Notes: a model not told the origin generated them from the sequence alone. Positions 50,788-63,180 are shown, counted from the first letter of the stretch. The stretch is DNA of 64,000 nucleotides from DASVEE01 sp036380735 (GCA_036380735.1 DASVEE010000033.1:124001-188000); one strand, 5' to 3'. Numbers and translations are program-made.

Positions 50788-51618
50788 TTACTGCTGCTGT
50801 CCGGCGGCTTCGAAGCCGCTCATCGACCAGGCGTCGCCGGTCGTGTTGTCCACGGACGATGCATACGATTGCCATGCTGTCGAGCGCAGCGCCAGCGGGG
50901 TCGCGTTCTCCACGACCACCTGGAACGAGCCGACCACGCCCTGTCCCGTCATAGGGATCTGCTCCATCGACATCGGCTGGACGACCACGACGTGCTGTTC
51001 GCCTTCGCCCGGCGGGATGCTGCCGATCGTCCGGACGGCGAACTGCTGCGTCTGGGCGGACATGTTCACGATGCCGACGTTCAGGCGGTAGCGGTCGTCG
51101 CGGCGGACGCCGAAAATCCACTGGCGGTTGCTGACGAGCCCCGGGACCACGATCGCCGGGAACGTCTGCGACATCGTCCCCTGCTGCGAGCCGGGGAACG
51201 GCGTCCAGATGCGCGCCGACGCATGGAGCTGCGCCGTGTTGTCGAGCGTCGTGCCGTCGGCGGCCACGCCGCGGATCAGGACGGCTCCGAGGCCGTTCTG
51301 GCGAAGGATCGCGCTGACGAAGTCCTCGCTGACGAATCCGGAGGAGGCGTTGATCTGCACGATGACCGGCGGGATTTCGCTGCCGTTCGCCCCCTGCGGC
51401 AGCCAGTGGATGGCCACGTTCTGGGTCCGGTTGGTGAAGTTGATGAGGTTGATGTCGCTGCGGAAGTGCGTTCCGCCGCCGCCGAGCACGTTACCGGCGG
51501 CCGGGATCAGGATCGTGTGCGTCGAGGTCTGCGGCCGGACCAGATCCTCCGGACGCGGCTGCAACTGCGCAAAAACGGGTGTGGCTGCAAGAAGAAGAAT
51601 AGGTATGAGCTGCTTCAT
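50788..51618 (-). CDS. secreted beta-rich protein of unknown function
   Basis: The 276-residue protein has a signal peptide (MKQLIPILLLAATPVFAQ). The remainder is beta-rich with repeated aromatic and polar strands (THFRSDINLINFTNRTQNVAI, then RYRLNVGIVNMSAQTQQF), like two related immunoglobulin- or sandwich-type domains. The start at 51618 is used rather than the GTG or ATG six codons earlier. Confidence 0.75.
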   Translation of the reverse strand: MKQLIPILLLAATPVFAQLQPRPEDLVRPQTSTHTILIPAAGNVLGGGGTHFRSDINLINFTNRTQNVAIHWLPQGANGSEIPPVIVQINASSGFVSEDFVSAILRQNGLGAVLIRGVAADGTTLDNTAQLHASARIWTPFPGSQQGTMSQTFPAIVVPGLVSNRQWIFGVRRDDRYRLNVGIVNMSAQTQQFAVRTIGSIPPGEGEQHVVVVQPMSMEQIPMTGQGVVGSFQVVVENATPLALRSTAWQSYASSVDNTTGDAWSMSGFEAAGQQQ

Positions 51619-51658
51619 GGCGAAGCGGTAGTGCAACTACCGTACGAGGCGAGGGATC

Positions 51659-51755
51659 AGGGCTCAGGACACAGGGCTCAGGGGTTCGTCGCGGAGCTGA
51701 CGCTGTCCCGCCGAGCGGAGCTCCCTGAGCCCTGAGCGCCGAGCCCTGAGCCCTC
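51659..51755. repeat. GGGCTCAGG hairpin array, copy 2
   Basis: The left arm is CAGGGCTCAGGACACAGGGC. The right arm is CCTGAGCCCTGAGCGCCGAG. The centre holds GCGGAGCT and AGCGGAGCT. It lies in a divergent gap. Confidence 0.8.
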
Positions 51756-51838
51756 CGTCGGCAACACCCCCGTAACACTCGGGCCAAAAACTTGCAGCCG
51801 CAGCCGCTTTGGCGTTCACTAATTCCGAGGTGTGACTC

Positions 51839-54800
51839 ATGCGAGCTGCAGTACGTCTGGTCGTCACGGCTTTCCTCCTGGTTTCCCTCATCCCCCTCAC
51901 CGCGGAAGCGCAGTACTTCGGGCGGAACAAGGTTCAGTGGGAGACGTTCGACTTCAAAACCATCCAAACCGAGCATTTCGACATCTATTACTACGAGCAG
52001 GAGGAGGACGTCGTGCACGACGTCGGACGCCAGGCGGAGCGCTGGTATGCGCGCCTCTCGCGCGTCTTCAACCACTCCTTCACGCGCAAGCCGATCGTCC
52101 TCTACGCGAACGCCGCGGACTTCCACCAGACGACGACCACCGGCGGCACGCTCGGTGAGGGAACCGGCGGCTTCACCGACGCCTTCATGAACCGCGTCGT
52201 CCTGCCGCTCACCGGTGACTACGCCCAGAACGATCACGTCCTCGGCCACGAGATCGTCCACGTCTTCCAGTACGACATCGCCGCGACGGCCGCGCAGAAC
52301 CGCCGCCGCTTCGCCCTCGAGCAGTTGCCGCTGTGGCTCATCGAAGGCATGGCCGAGTACTTCTCGAAGGGCCGCATCGATCCGCTCACGTCGATGTGGA
52401 TTCGTGACGCCACGATCTACAACCGCCTTCCGAACCTCAATGACCTCATGCGCGATCCGCGCTACTTCCCGTACCGTTACGGGCAGGCGCTGATGGCGTA
52501 CATCGGCGCGCGCTTCGGCGACGAAGCAGTCATGCGCTACTTCCTCGCTGCCGGCATGGTCGGAGTCGAGGACGCCTTCGAGCGCGCCGTCGGCATTCCG
52601 CACAAGCAGCTCTTCGCCGACTGGCACGAAGCGTCGCGCGAGCTGTACAACCCCGTCATCGCCGCGCGCCCGGCCACGCTCTCCAAGCCGCTCATCGGCA
52701 AGAAGCCGGTGCCGCAGCAGGAAGGGAAGCGCCGCCGCCGCGGCTCGAATGAGCTCAACGTCGGCCCGGCGCTCAGCCCCGACGGCCGCTATCTCGCGAT
52801 CATCTCCGCGCGCGAGCTGTTCAGCATCGACCTCTTCCTCGCGGACGCCAAGACCGGTCAGATCATCCGCAGGCTCGTGTCGGAAGATCGCGACGCGCAC
52901 TTTGAATCTCTCCGCTTCATCGAGTCGGCCGGCGCGTGGGCGCCCGACGGCAGACGCCTCGCCTTCGTCACCTTCGCCCGCGGCGACAACTTCCTGTCGA
53001 TCGTCGACGTCGAGACGCGGCAGATCGACCATCACCGCGTGCCGGGCGTCGAAGCGATCGCCAACGTGGCGTGGTCGCCGGACGGGCGCACCATCGCCAT
53101 CGGCGGTCAGGCCACCGGCGTCAGCGACCTCTTCCTCTACAACCTCGAGACGCGCGAAGTGCGCCGCCTCATGAGCGACAAGTACGCCGACCTCCAGCCG
53201 GCGTGGTCGCCCGACGGCCGCACGATCGCCTTCGTCACCGACCGCGGCGAAGGCGCGACGCTCGAGCAGCTCCGCTTCCCGAACGTCCACCTCGCGACCA
53301 TCGACGTCCAGACCGCCGCCATCACCAACCTGCGCATCTTCCCCGGCGCGCGGCACATCAATCCGCAGTACGCGCCCGACGGGCAGTCGATCTACTTCAT
53401 CGCGAACAACGAAGGCATCCCCGACGTCTACCGCTACAACCTCGCCGGCGGCACGACGTCACGCGTGACGGCCGTACAGACGGGCGTCGCCGGCATCACC
53501 GAGATGTCGCCCGCGCTGACCGTCGCCTCCCGCTCGGGCGACATCGCCTTCTCCCTCTACGAGGACGACAACTACAACGTATACACGCTGCCGGCCGAGC
53601 CGGCGACGGCCGCCGTCTCCACCGTGCAGCCGGAAGGCACCGCGCGCGCCGCGCTCCTCCCGCCGCTCCGCGGCACCGGCTCGCAGATCACCGCGTATCT
53701 CGAGCGTCCGGAAGAAGGGCTCCCGCCGGAGAACGCGTCGTTCGCTACGCGCGACTACGATCCGCGCCTCCGCCTCGCCTACCTCGGACCTCCGACCCTC
53801 GGCGTCGGCGTCGGTGAGTTCGGCTTCTCCGGCGGCGGCAGCATCACCGCCTACTTCAGCGACATCCTCGGGCAGCACAACGTCGGCTTCACCTTCCAGG
53901 GCGGCGGCTACTCCTCCGGTGGCGCGCTCGGCATCGAAGACCAGCTCGGCGGCGAGCTGTTCTACCTCAACCAGCAGCGCCGCCTGAACTGGGGCGTCGA
54001 CCTCGTCCACTTCCCCTACACCGCCGTCGGCACCGCGTACGACATCGGCGACTACGAGGGCAACCCCGCCGAGTTCTACGACCAGTTCTACGAGACCCAG
54101 ACCATCTCCGACGCCACGGCGCTCGTCCAGTATCCGTTCAGCACCACGCGCCGTATCGAAGCGGCCGTCGGCTACCAGCGTTACAACTACCAGGTCGCCG
54201 TCGAGCGCTACATCTTCGTCGGCGGCAACCTCGTCGACCGCGAGGTCGTCGACCTGCCGGGCGGCTTCACGCTCAACATGTCGAAGGCGTCGACCGCGTT
54301 CGTCGGCGACAGCTCGATCTACGGCTTCATCTCGCCGGTACGCGGCACGCGCTACCGCTACGAGCTCGAAGCGCTGCGCGGCGACATCAACTTCCAGACC
54401 GCGCTCGCCGACTACCGCCGTTACTTCTTCTTCCGCCCGATGACGCTCGCGTTCCGCGGCATCCACTACGGGCGTTACGGCGAAGACGCGGAGAGCGGCC
54501 GCATCACGCCGCTCTACCTCGGCGAAGGCTCGCTCGTGCGCGGCTACGATCCGTATTCGTTCAACCCCGTCGAGTGCCAGGGGAACCCCGCCTGCCCCGT
54601 GTACAACCGCCTGATCGGCTCGAAGATCGCGGCCGCCAGCATGGAAGTGCGCGCGCCGCTGTTCGGAACCCAGGAGTTCGGCCTGATCAACTTCTCGTTC
54701 CTGCCGACCGAGGCCTTCGCGTTCGCCGATGCAGGCGCGGCGTGGATCTCCGGCGACACTCCCGAGCTCACGTGGGAGACCGACACCGCCGCACGCGTCC

Positions 54801-54931
54801 CGGTCTTCAGCGTCGGCGCCGGCCTGCGCATCCTCCTCGCCTACATTCCGATCGAAGTCTACGCGGCGAAGCCGTTCCAGCGTCCCGGTGAGGACGTCAT
54901 CTACGGCTTCAACATCGTCCCGGGGTGGTAA
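51839..54931 (+). CDS. secreted peptidase MA-like / TolB-type propeller / C-terminal beta-barrel fusion
   Basis: The 1,030-residue protein has a signal peptide (to about 28). A gluzincin-like domain (about 30-290) carries the zinc motif in VLGHEIVHVFQ and LWLIEGMAEYFS. At least five WD-type propeller blades follow (about 300-600; WSPDGRTIAFVTD, YAPDGQSIYFI). The C-terminal half looks like an outer-membrane barrel ending in an aromatic residue (YGFNIVPGW). Together they suggest an outer-membrane-anchored peptidase. The next gene starts inside its last codons. Confidence 0.85.
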   Translation: MRAAVRLVVTAFLLVSLIPLTAEAQYFGRNKVQWETFDFKTIQTEHFDIYYYEQEEDVVHDVGRQAERWYARLSRVFNHSFTRKPIVLYANAADFHQTTTTGGTLGEGTGGFTDAFMNRVVLPLTGDYAQNDHVLGHEIVHVFQYDIAATAAQNRRRFALEQLPLWLIEGMAEYFSKGRIDPLTSMWIRDATIYNRLPNLNDLMRDPRYFPYRYGQALMAYIGARFGDEAVMRYFLAAGMVGVEDAFERAVGIPHKQLFADWHEASRELYNPVIAARPATLSKPLIGKKPVPQQEGKRRRRGSNELNVGPALSPDGRYLAIISARELFSIDLFLADAKTGQIIRRLVSEDRDAHFESLRFIESAGAWAPDGRRLAFVTFARGDNFLSIVDVETRQIDHHRVPGVEAIANVAWSPDGRTIAIGGQATGVSDLFLYNLETREVRRLMSDKYADLQPAWSPDGRTIAFVTDRGEGATLEQLRFPNVHLATIDVQTAAITNLRIFPGARHINPQYAPDGQSIYFIANNEGIPDVYRYNLAGGTTSRVTAVQTGVAGITEMSPALTVASRSGDIAFSLYEDDNYNVYTLPAEPATAAVSTVQPEGTARAALLPPLRGTGSQITAYLERPEEGLPPENASFATRDYDPRLRLAYLGPPTLGVGVGEFGFSGGGSITAYFSDILGQHNVGFTFQGGGYSSGGALGIEDQLGGELFYLNQQRRLNWGVDLVHFPYTAVGTAYDIGDYEGNPAEFYDQFYETQTISDATALVQYPFSTTRRIEAAVGYQRYNYQVAVERYIFVGGNLVDREVVDLPGGFTLNMSKASTAFVGDSSIYGFISPVRGTRYRYELEALRGDINFQTALADYRRYFFFRPMTLAFRGIHYGRYGEDAESGRITPLYLGEGSLVRGYDPYSFNPVECQGNPACPVYNRLIGSKIAAASMEVRAPLFGTQEFGLINFSFLPTEAFAFADAGAAWISGDTPELTWETDTAARVPVFSVGAGLRILLAYIPIEVYAAKPFQRPGEDVIYGFNIVPGW

Positions 54932-55860
54932 GACTCGCGCTACTGGCCCTCTGCTGCACGCTGCTGTTTGCGGCGTGCAGCACGGCGGCCGAGACCGGAG
55001 CCCGGGAGGTCGCGATCACCATCGACGACCTCCCGGTCGCGAGCGCAAGCGACCCTGCCGAGCGGCAGCGCGCGATCACCACGAACCTCGTCGCGAAGCT
55101 GAAGCGCAGCGGCGCTCCCATCGTCGGCTTCGTCAACGAGAACAAGATCCAGGACGACCTGCCGCTGCTCGAGCAGTGGCTCGCCGCCGGGTTCGAGCTC
55201 GGCAACCACACGTACTCGCACCCGAGCCTCCACCGCGTTGATGTGGAGGAGTACGAGCACAACATTCTGCGCGGCGAAACGAAGCTGCGGCCGCTGCTCA
55301 CGAAGCACGGGATGACGCTCCGCTGGTTCCGCCACCCGTTCCTCCACACCGGCACGTCGCTGGAGACGCGCGAGCGCGTGTCGCGCTTCCTCAACGCGCA
55401 CGGCTACCGCATCGCGCCGGTGACGTTCGACAACTCCGAGTGGATCTACGCGCGCGCGTTCGACCTCGCGCACGCCGGCCGCGATGAGGCGCTCATGCGC
55501 CGGGTGGCCGAGGCGTATGTGCCGTACATGGAGTCGAAGATCGCGTACTTCGAGGACCAGTCGCAGAAGCTGTTCGGCCGCAACATCCGCCACGTCCTGC
55601 TGCTGCACGCGAACGCGCTGAACGCGACCACGTTCGATGAGCTGGTGGCGATGCTGCGCCGCCGCGGCTACCGCTTCATCACCCTCGAGCGCGCCGTCGA
55701 GGATCCGGCCTACAGCAGCGCCGACACCCACGTCGGCCGCGGCGGCATCAGCTGGCTCCACCGCTGGGCCCGCGGCCAGGGCAAAACCCGCGAGTTCTTC
55801 GGCGACGAACCGGTCGTGCCGAAGTGGGTGATGGAAACGGCGAAGGTCGAATCGGAGTGA
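54925..55860 (+). CDS. polysaccharide deacetylase (NodB-like) lipoprotein
   Basis: The 311-residue protein has a lipobox-type N-terminus (LLFAACST). NodB motifs read ITIDDLPV (catalytic Asp pair), NHTYSHPSLH (metal His) and RWFRHPFLHTG. It removes acetyl groups from a cell-wall or exopolysaccharide. The GTG at 54925 overlaps the stop of the barrel gene by 7 bases, so the two are co-translated. Confidence 0.88.
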   Translation: MVRLALLALCCTLLFAACSTAAETGAREVAITIDDLPVASASDPAERQRAITTNLVAKLKRSGAPIVGFVNENKIQDDLPLLEQWLAAGFELGNHTYSHPSLHRVDVEEYEHNILRGETKLRPLLTKHGMTLRWFRHPFLHTGTSLETRERVSRFLNAHGYRIAPVTFDNSEWIYARAFDLAHAGRDEALMRRVAEAYVPYMESKIAYFEDQSQKLFGRNIRHVLLLHANALNATTFDELVAMLRRRGYRFITLERAVEDPAYSSADTHVGRGGISWLHRWARGQGKTREFFGDEPVVPKWVMETAKVESE

Positions 55861-55865
55861 TCGAC

Positions 55866-56120
55866 GGGGAACGGTAGGACGAATGGGTCCTATAGGACGA
55901 ATAGGACTGATAGGACCTCCGGTGGCGCGCACATGTTCAGCCTACGCGGGGCAGTGCGGCAGCGCGCACCAGTGCCGCTTCGTGTTGCGAAGGCACCGGA
56001 TGGTTGCGCTGCGCTGTTTTGGATAGGTGTGATGACAAATAGGCAGCTGGAACACTGCCGGACGGCCGCCGTCCCATTCGTCCTATAGGTCCCATTCGTC
56101 CTATTTGTCCTATCGTCCCC
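55866..56120. repeat. 9-nt hairpin array with 150-base spacer
   Basis: The left arm is 55866-55917 and the right arm 56071-56120. The arms pair almost fully over about 50 nt. The spacer (55918-56070) has no visible gene. The element fills nearly all of the 316-base gap. Confidence 0.85.
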
Positions 56121-56176
56121 TGGCCCTACCCGTTCCGGCAGTCTATTCGTGCCTCTGGCCGGTCATAATCACGCTG

Positions 56177-56545
56177 ATGTTCATCTCCCGCGCTGAATTC
56201 GAATCCCTCGTCGAGCAGGCCCTGACCGACCTCCCGGAGCAATTCTCGGAATTGCTCGACAACATCGCCATCGTCGTCGAGGACGAGCCCAGCGACGAAG
56301 ACCGTGAAGCCCTCGGCGACGACGCCTCCGACGACGACGAGCTCCTCGGCATCTACCGCGGCGTCGCCCTCACCGAGCGCACCCACAACATGATGCCGAT
56401 GCTGCCCGACCAGATCGCCATCTTCCGCGGCCCCATCCTCCGCGTAGCCGGCAACCGCCGCGAAGCCGTCGAAGAAATCCGCGAAACCGTGATCCACGAA
56501 CTGGGGCACTACTTCGGGCTGCATGACGACGAAATGGTGTTCTAG
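56177..56545 (+). CDS. small metallopeptidase-like protein (zincin_1 family)
   Basis: The 122-residue protein has the zinc signature ETVIHELGHYFGLHDDE (HExxHxxGxxD) at its end and the preceding IAIFRGPILR, typical of the minimal single-domain zincin family PF06262. Substrates are unknown. An acidic stretch (DEPSDEDREALGDDASDDDE) makes it unusually negative. The start at 56177 was chosen at the family N-terminus. Confidence 0.85.
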   Translation: MFISRAEFESLVEQALTDLPEQFSELLDNIAIVVEDEPSDEDREALGDDASDDDELLGIYRGVALTERTHNMMPMLPDQIAIFRGPILRVAGNRREAVEEIRETVIHELGHYFGLHDDEMVF

Positions 56546-56548
56546 CGC

Positions 56549-56655
56549 CGCGGAGACGATAGGGCCTATAGGACAGATAGGACGGATAGGACCTATGGGT
56601 CTGTCCCATTCGTCCTATCTGTCCTATAGGTTCTATTTGTCCCATCGTTCTCTCC
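56549..56655. repeat. 9-nt hairpin array
   Basis: The left arm runs GGAGACGATAGGGCCTATAG through GGACCTATG. The right arm runs from GTCCCATTC to GTCCCATCGTTCTCTCC. It is near-symmetrical, with four to five units per arm and a very short centre. Confidence 0.88.
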
Positions 56656-56704
56656 GCGGTTTTCTTTCCCCCGCGCCCTCCGTCCAACCCCACGATACGG
56701 AGGA

Positions 56705-58561
56705 ATGATGAAACGCACCGCACTGGTACTCCTGCTTCTGTTTTCCCTGGCCTGCGCGCCAACTCCGCCTCCCGCGGCGTCGGTCACGGCCCGCGGCGGC
56801 ACGATCGAAGGAATCGTGACGGCCGACGACGTGCCGCTTCCCGGGGTCACGGTGCGCGTCATCGATCGCACGGCAGTCACGGATACGGACGGCCGCTATC
56901 GCTTCGTCGGGCTGAAAACGGGCGAATATGAGGTGCGCTTCGAGCTCTCCGGCCTCTCGCCGGTCACAATGCGCGCTTACGTGGCCGCAACGGCCGGTGC
57001 GTCGCTCGTAACGCGCATGCGCGTCGGCAGCGTCTCCGAATCCATTACCGTCACGGCGGCGGCGCCGTCCGTGCTGATGACCGCGACACAAGCGACCATG
57101 ACTTACCGCGTCGAAGAAGGCGTTTCCGGTGGTGTCGTCGGCGGTGTGGTTGGAGGCGTGGTCGGTGGCGTGCCGGGCGGCGTGGTCGGGGCGGTCTACG
57201 CCGAGCCGGCTCCTGTGCCGCCGCCGGCACCGCACGGCGCCCCCGCGGAGCACGTCTTCATCGACACCAAGGACGAGCGCACCACCACGTTCGCCATCGA
57301 CGTCGACCGCGCGTCGTACGCGAACGTCCGGCGTCACCTGCTCTCCAACGGCCGCCCGCCGGCGCACGTGGTGCGCATCGAGGAGCTGGTCAACTACTTC
57401 TCATACCGCTACCCGCAACCGACCGACGAGCATCCGTTCTCCATCACCACCGAGGTCGCGGCCTGCCCGTGGAATCCGGCGAACCGGCTGCTGCGCATCG
57501 GCATCCAGGGCCGCAATCTCGACGAGTGGAAGATGGCCGCGAACAACCTCGTGTTCCTCCTCGACGTCTCCGGCTCGATGGGTCCGCAGGACCGTCTGCC
57601 GCTGCTGAAAGACGCGTTCCGCCTGCTCGTGGACAAGCTGCGCGCGGAGGACCGCGTCTCCATCGTCGTCTACGCCGGCGCGGCGGGACTCGTGCTGCCG
57701 CCGACGTCCGGCGCGGACAAGCAGACGATCCTCGCGGCGCTCGACAGCCTGCAATCGGGCGGCTCGACCGACGGCGGCTCCGGGATCGAGCTCGCGTACA
57801 AGGTCGCGAAAGACCACTTCATCAAGGGCGGCAACAACCGCGTGATCCTCGCCACGGACGGTGACTTCAACGTCGGCGTCACCACCATCGACGCGCTGCA
57901 GAAGCTGATCGAGGAGAAGCGCCAGACCGGCATCTTCCTCACCACCATCGGCGTCGGCGAAGCGAACTACCGCGACGACGTCATGGAGTTGCTCGCCGAC
58001 AAGGGGAACGGCAACTTCTCCTATCTCGATTCACTGAACGAGGCGAAGAAAGTGTTCCAGACGGAGCTCACCGGCACGCTCGTGACCATCGCCAAGGACG
58101 TGAAGGTGCAGCTCGAGTTCGACCCCGCCTTCGTCGCGTCGTACCGGCAGATCGGCTACGAGAATCGCGCCCTCGCGAACGAGGACTTCGACGACGACCT
58201 CAAGGATGCGGGTGAGCTCGGCGCCGGCCACTCCGTCACCGCACTCTACGAGATCGTCCCCGCCACGAATGCGCGCGGCACCGTCGCCACGCTGCGCCTC
58301 CGCTACAAGGACCCCGACGGCGACACCAGCCGCCTCCTCACCGCAACCGCCGTCGATCAGGGCAAGAGCGCCTACGACGCCTCGCCCGACATGCAGTTCG
58401 CCGTGGCCGTCGCCGAGTTCGGCATGCTCCTCCGCGATTCCGCGCACAAGGGGCAAGCGTCGTACGCCGACGTCCTGCAACTGGCGCGGGTGGCGCGCGG
58501 CGAAGATCTGGATGGTCTGCGCGGTGAGTTCATCGCGCTGGTAGAAAAAGCGCAGAAGTAG
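56705..58561 (+). CDS. vWA protein (YfbK family) lipoprotein with N-terminal carboxypeptidase-regulatory-like domain
   Basis: The 618-residue protein has a lipoprotein signal (LLLFSLACAPT). A CarboxypepD-regulatory-like beta-sandwich (about 30-120; IEGIVTADDVPLPGVTV, VSESITVTAAAP) is followed by a Gly-Val repeat (about 140-160), the YfbK vWA N-terminal part (TTFAIDVDRASYANVR) and the vWA domain with MIDAS DVSGSMG. It is probably a surface adhesion or scaffold protein. The ATG pair at 56705 and 56708 follows GGAGGA. Confidence 0.9.
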   Translation: MMKRTALVLLLLFSLACAPTPPPAASVTARGGTIEGIVTADDVPLPGVTVRVIDRTAVTDTDGRYRFVGLKTGEYEVRFELSGLSPVTMRAYVAATAGASLVTRMRVGSVSESITVTAAAPSVLMTATQATMTYRVEEGVSGGVVGGVVGGVVGGVPGGVVGAVYAEPAPVPPPAPHGAPAEHVFIDTKDERTTTFAIDVDRASYANVRRHLLSNGRPPAHVVRIEELVNYFSYRYPQPTDEHPFSITTEVAACPWNPANRLLRIGIQGRNLDEWKMAANNLVFLLDVSGSMGPQDRLPLLKDAFRLLVDKLRAEDRVSIVVYAGAAGLVLPPTSGADKQTILAALDSLQSGGSTDGGSGIELAYKVAKDHFIKGGNNRVILATDGDFNVGVTTIDALQKLIEEKRQTGIFLTTIGVGEANYRDDVMELLADKGNGNFSYLDSLNEAKKVFQTELTGTLVTIAKDVKVQLEFDPAFVASYRQIGYENRALANEDFDDDLKDAGELGAGHSVTALYEIVPATNARGTVATLRLRYKDPDGDTSRLLTATAVDQGKSAYDASPDMQFAVAVAEFGMLLRDSAHKGQASYADVLQLARVARGEDLDGLRGEFIALVEKAQK

Positions 58562-58563
58562 GG

Positions 58564-58682
58564 ATTGGTTTTCGGTTGTCGGTTTTTGGTTTTCGGTGGG
58601 GTACGCGGTCGCGCCCTGCCGAAAACCGAACCGCTGCGCAGCGCGCAGCACCAGAAACCGACAACCAAAAACCGAAAACCGC
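58564..58682. repeat. GGTTTTC hairpin array, copy 3
   Basis: The left arm is GGTTTTCGGTTGTCGGTTTTTGG. The right arm is AAACCGACAACCAAAAACCG. The centre holds GCTGCGCAGCGCGCAGCACC. It lies in a convergent gap. Confidence 0.85.
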
Positions 58683-58683
58683 C

Positions 58684-59475
58684 TTACTTGATGATGTCCA
58701 GCAGTTCGATGTCGAACACCAGCATCCCCTGCGGCTTGCTGGGGTCATTCGCGTAGGCCAGCTTCGCCGGGATCCAGAAGCGGCGCTTCTCCCCGACCGT
58801 CATCAACTGCAGGCCGGTCGACCAGCCGAGGATGACGTTGTTGAGGGAGAACTGGGAGGGGTCGCCGCGAAGGACGGAGCTGTCGAACATCTGCCCGTCC
58901 GTCGTCCAGCCGGTGTAGTGCACGCGCACGACGCTGCGTCCCTTCGGACGCTCCGTGCCGGTGCCGGCGCGCAGCACCTTCGAGGCGAGGCCGCCCTTCC
59001 CCATTTCCGCGTCGGCCGGCGGCGCCGCGACATCTTCCGGCGTCGGCGGCGGCTGCACGATGTCGAGCAGCTCCGTGTCGATCACGTACGACTCGCCCGG
59101 CTTGATCTTCCCGGCGCCGAGCGACTCCGGGATCCATGCGCGGCGCTTCTCGCCGACGACCATCTTCATCGCCGTGGAGCGCCAGCCCGGCAACAGCTTG
59201 TCGATCGCCACGTACGCCTGCAGCGGCTCCACGATCGAGTCGACCGCTTTCCCGGCCGAGCTCCAGACGGTGTAGCGGAGCTTGATCACGTCGCCGGAAA
59301 CCGGATGCACCGTCCCCGTCCCTTCGACGAGACGGCGGGTGACGAGCCCATCTTCCGCGCGCTCAGCATCAGCCGGAGGAGCATTCAGATCGGCCGGCGC
59401 CTGCGGTTTCGTCGACGGCGGCGCCTGAGCGGTCAGGGAAAGAAGAAGGAGTAAAAACAGAATCGGCCTGCGCAT
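58684..59475 (-). CDS. periplasmic tandem FKBP-type peptidyl-prolyl isomerase
   Basis: The 263-residue protein has a signal peptide (MRRPILFLLLLLSLTAQA) and two FKBP domains. The first (about 50-140) has VGEKRRAWIPESL. The second (about 165-262) has VRVHYTGWTTDGQMFDSS and the classical QLMTVGEKRRFWIPAKLAY. The second keeps more of the active-site residues; the first may be partly inactive. It probably folds or escorts secreted proteins. Confidence 0.9.
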   Translation of the reverse strand: MRRPILFLLLLLSLTAQAPPSTKPQAPADLNAPPADAERAEDGLVTRRLVEGTGTVHPVSGDVIKLRYTVWSSAGKAVDSIVEPLQAYVAIDKLLPGWRSTAMKMVVGEKRRAWIPESLGAGKIKPGESYVIDTELLDIVQPPPTPEDVAAPPADAEMGKGGLASKVLRAGTGTERPKGRSVVRVHYTGWTTDGQMFDSSVLRGDPSQFSLNNVILGWSTGLQLMTVGEKRRFWIPAKLAYANDPSKPQGMLVFDIELLDIIK

Positions 59476-59520
59476 GCAGGCCGATCAAGCGGTGGGCGGT
59501 TGTCGTGAATTCCCACCCCG

Positions 59521-59603
59521 TGCGTTGTCCGTTTTCCGTGGTCCGTTTTCCGTGTCTGTGCCACGTTTCTACGGACAACGGAAAACGGTCAACGGACAAC
59601 GCG
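59521..59603. repeat. GTTGTCCGTTTTCC hairpin array, copy 2
   Basis: The left arm is GTTGTCCGTTTTCCGTGGTCC. The right arm is GGACAACGGAAAACGGTCAACG. It ends next to the stop of the 42-residue gene. Confidence 0.8.
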
Positions 59604-59604
59604 G

Positions 59605-59733
59605 TCAATCCCGCGGAATGTGAAACGGCACTTCGTCGTCCGCCGGCTTCTCCACCCATTCAATGCGGCGGTCGTCATCGTTGAACTTGCGGCGGTCGTC
59701 GTCGTCCGTCCGATACGGTCTGATGTCTTCCAT
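59605..59733 (-). CDS. 42-residue charged small protein
   Basis: On the minus strand the frame reads MEDIRPYRTDDDDRRKFNDD, then DRRIEWVEKPADDEVPFHI, and ends PRD. A GGAG site lies before the ATG, and the frame is bounded by two different hairpin families. It is strongly acidic and basic in blocks and has no family I know. Confidence 0.5.
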   Translation of the reverse strand: MEDIRPYRTDDDDRRKFNDDDRRIEWVEKPADDEVPFHIPRD

Positions 59734-59734
59734 G

Positions 59735-59856
59735 GTTAGCTCCCGTGTAGCTGTTAGCTGTTAGCTCTTAGCTCTTAGGGCTCACGCCCGTTTTGACCTT
59801 GAAGCGCTCGCGCGGCGCAGCCCCCTAAGAGCCAGGAGCTGCGAGCTGAGAGCTGT
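59735..59856. repeat. TTAGCTGTTAGCTC hairpin array
   Basis: The left arm is TAGCTGTTAGCTGTTAGCTC. The right arm carries GAGCCAGGAGCTGCGAGCTG and ends near 59856, three bases from the stop of aceA. The centre holds GCGCTCGCGCGGCGCAG. Confidence 0.8.
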
Positions 59857-59858
59857 TG

Positions 59859-61145
<1,287 letters not shown>

Positions 61146-61160
61146 AAAAATCGTTCTCCG

Positions 61161-62783
<1,623 letters not shown>

Positions 62784-63180
62784 CGTGTCAATAGTTGAGC
62801 ACGGGCCGCGCCAAGTCGATAAACCCAGCCCCACCCGTGAGTTAAGGAGTGGCGAGCTGTCAAATACAGCGCGTAAATCTGGCCGCGGAAGCTGTAGCCA
62901 CGGAAAGCGATAGGACGGATAGGACTTATAGGACCCATACGACGAATGATCTTGACGTCGTCCTATAGGTCCTATCCGTCCTATATGTCCTATTTCCGGG
63001 CGAAGCTCGGGGCTAGGGAGGGCGCGCAACCGGCGATGGCAGCTGGTGCGGTACGCCGTTCGACGCGCGCGGCGGCGCGCTGACGGACCCGGCATCCACA
63101 CCCTCGACCGCCTCATTCATCACATTTAGCGCACCGCGGGCGCGGAAAGAGCGACAATAACCAATTCGGAGATTCCCGCC
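62784..63180. other. 397-bp divergent intergenic region
   Basis: Contains the 9-nt array at 62905-62993 and presumably the promoters of the aceBA operon and of the secreted protein at 63181. No other signal or open frame is supported. Confidence 0.5.
62905..62993. repeat. 9-nt hairpin array in a divergent gap
   Basis: Left arm GGACGGATA, GGACTTATA, GGACCCATA. Right arm GTCCTATAG, GTCCTATCC, GTCCTATAT, GTCCTATTT. The inner stem is GACGAATGATC/TTGACGTC. Confidence 0.8.

Noticed and set aside
51491..53356. A 621-codon minus-strand frame opposite the peptidase-propeller-barrel gene
   Set aside because: Low-complexity Arg/Glu/Val sequence without motifs, explained as a shadow of the real gene.
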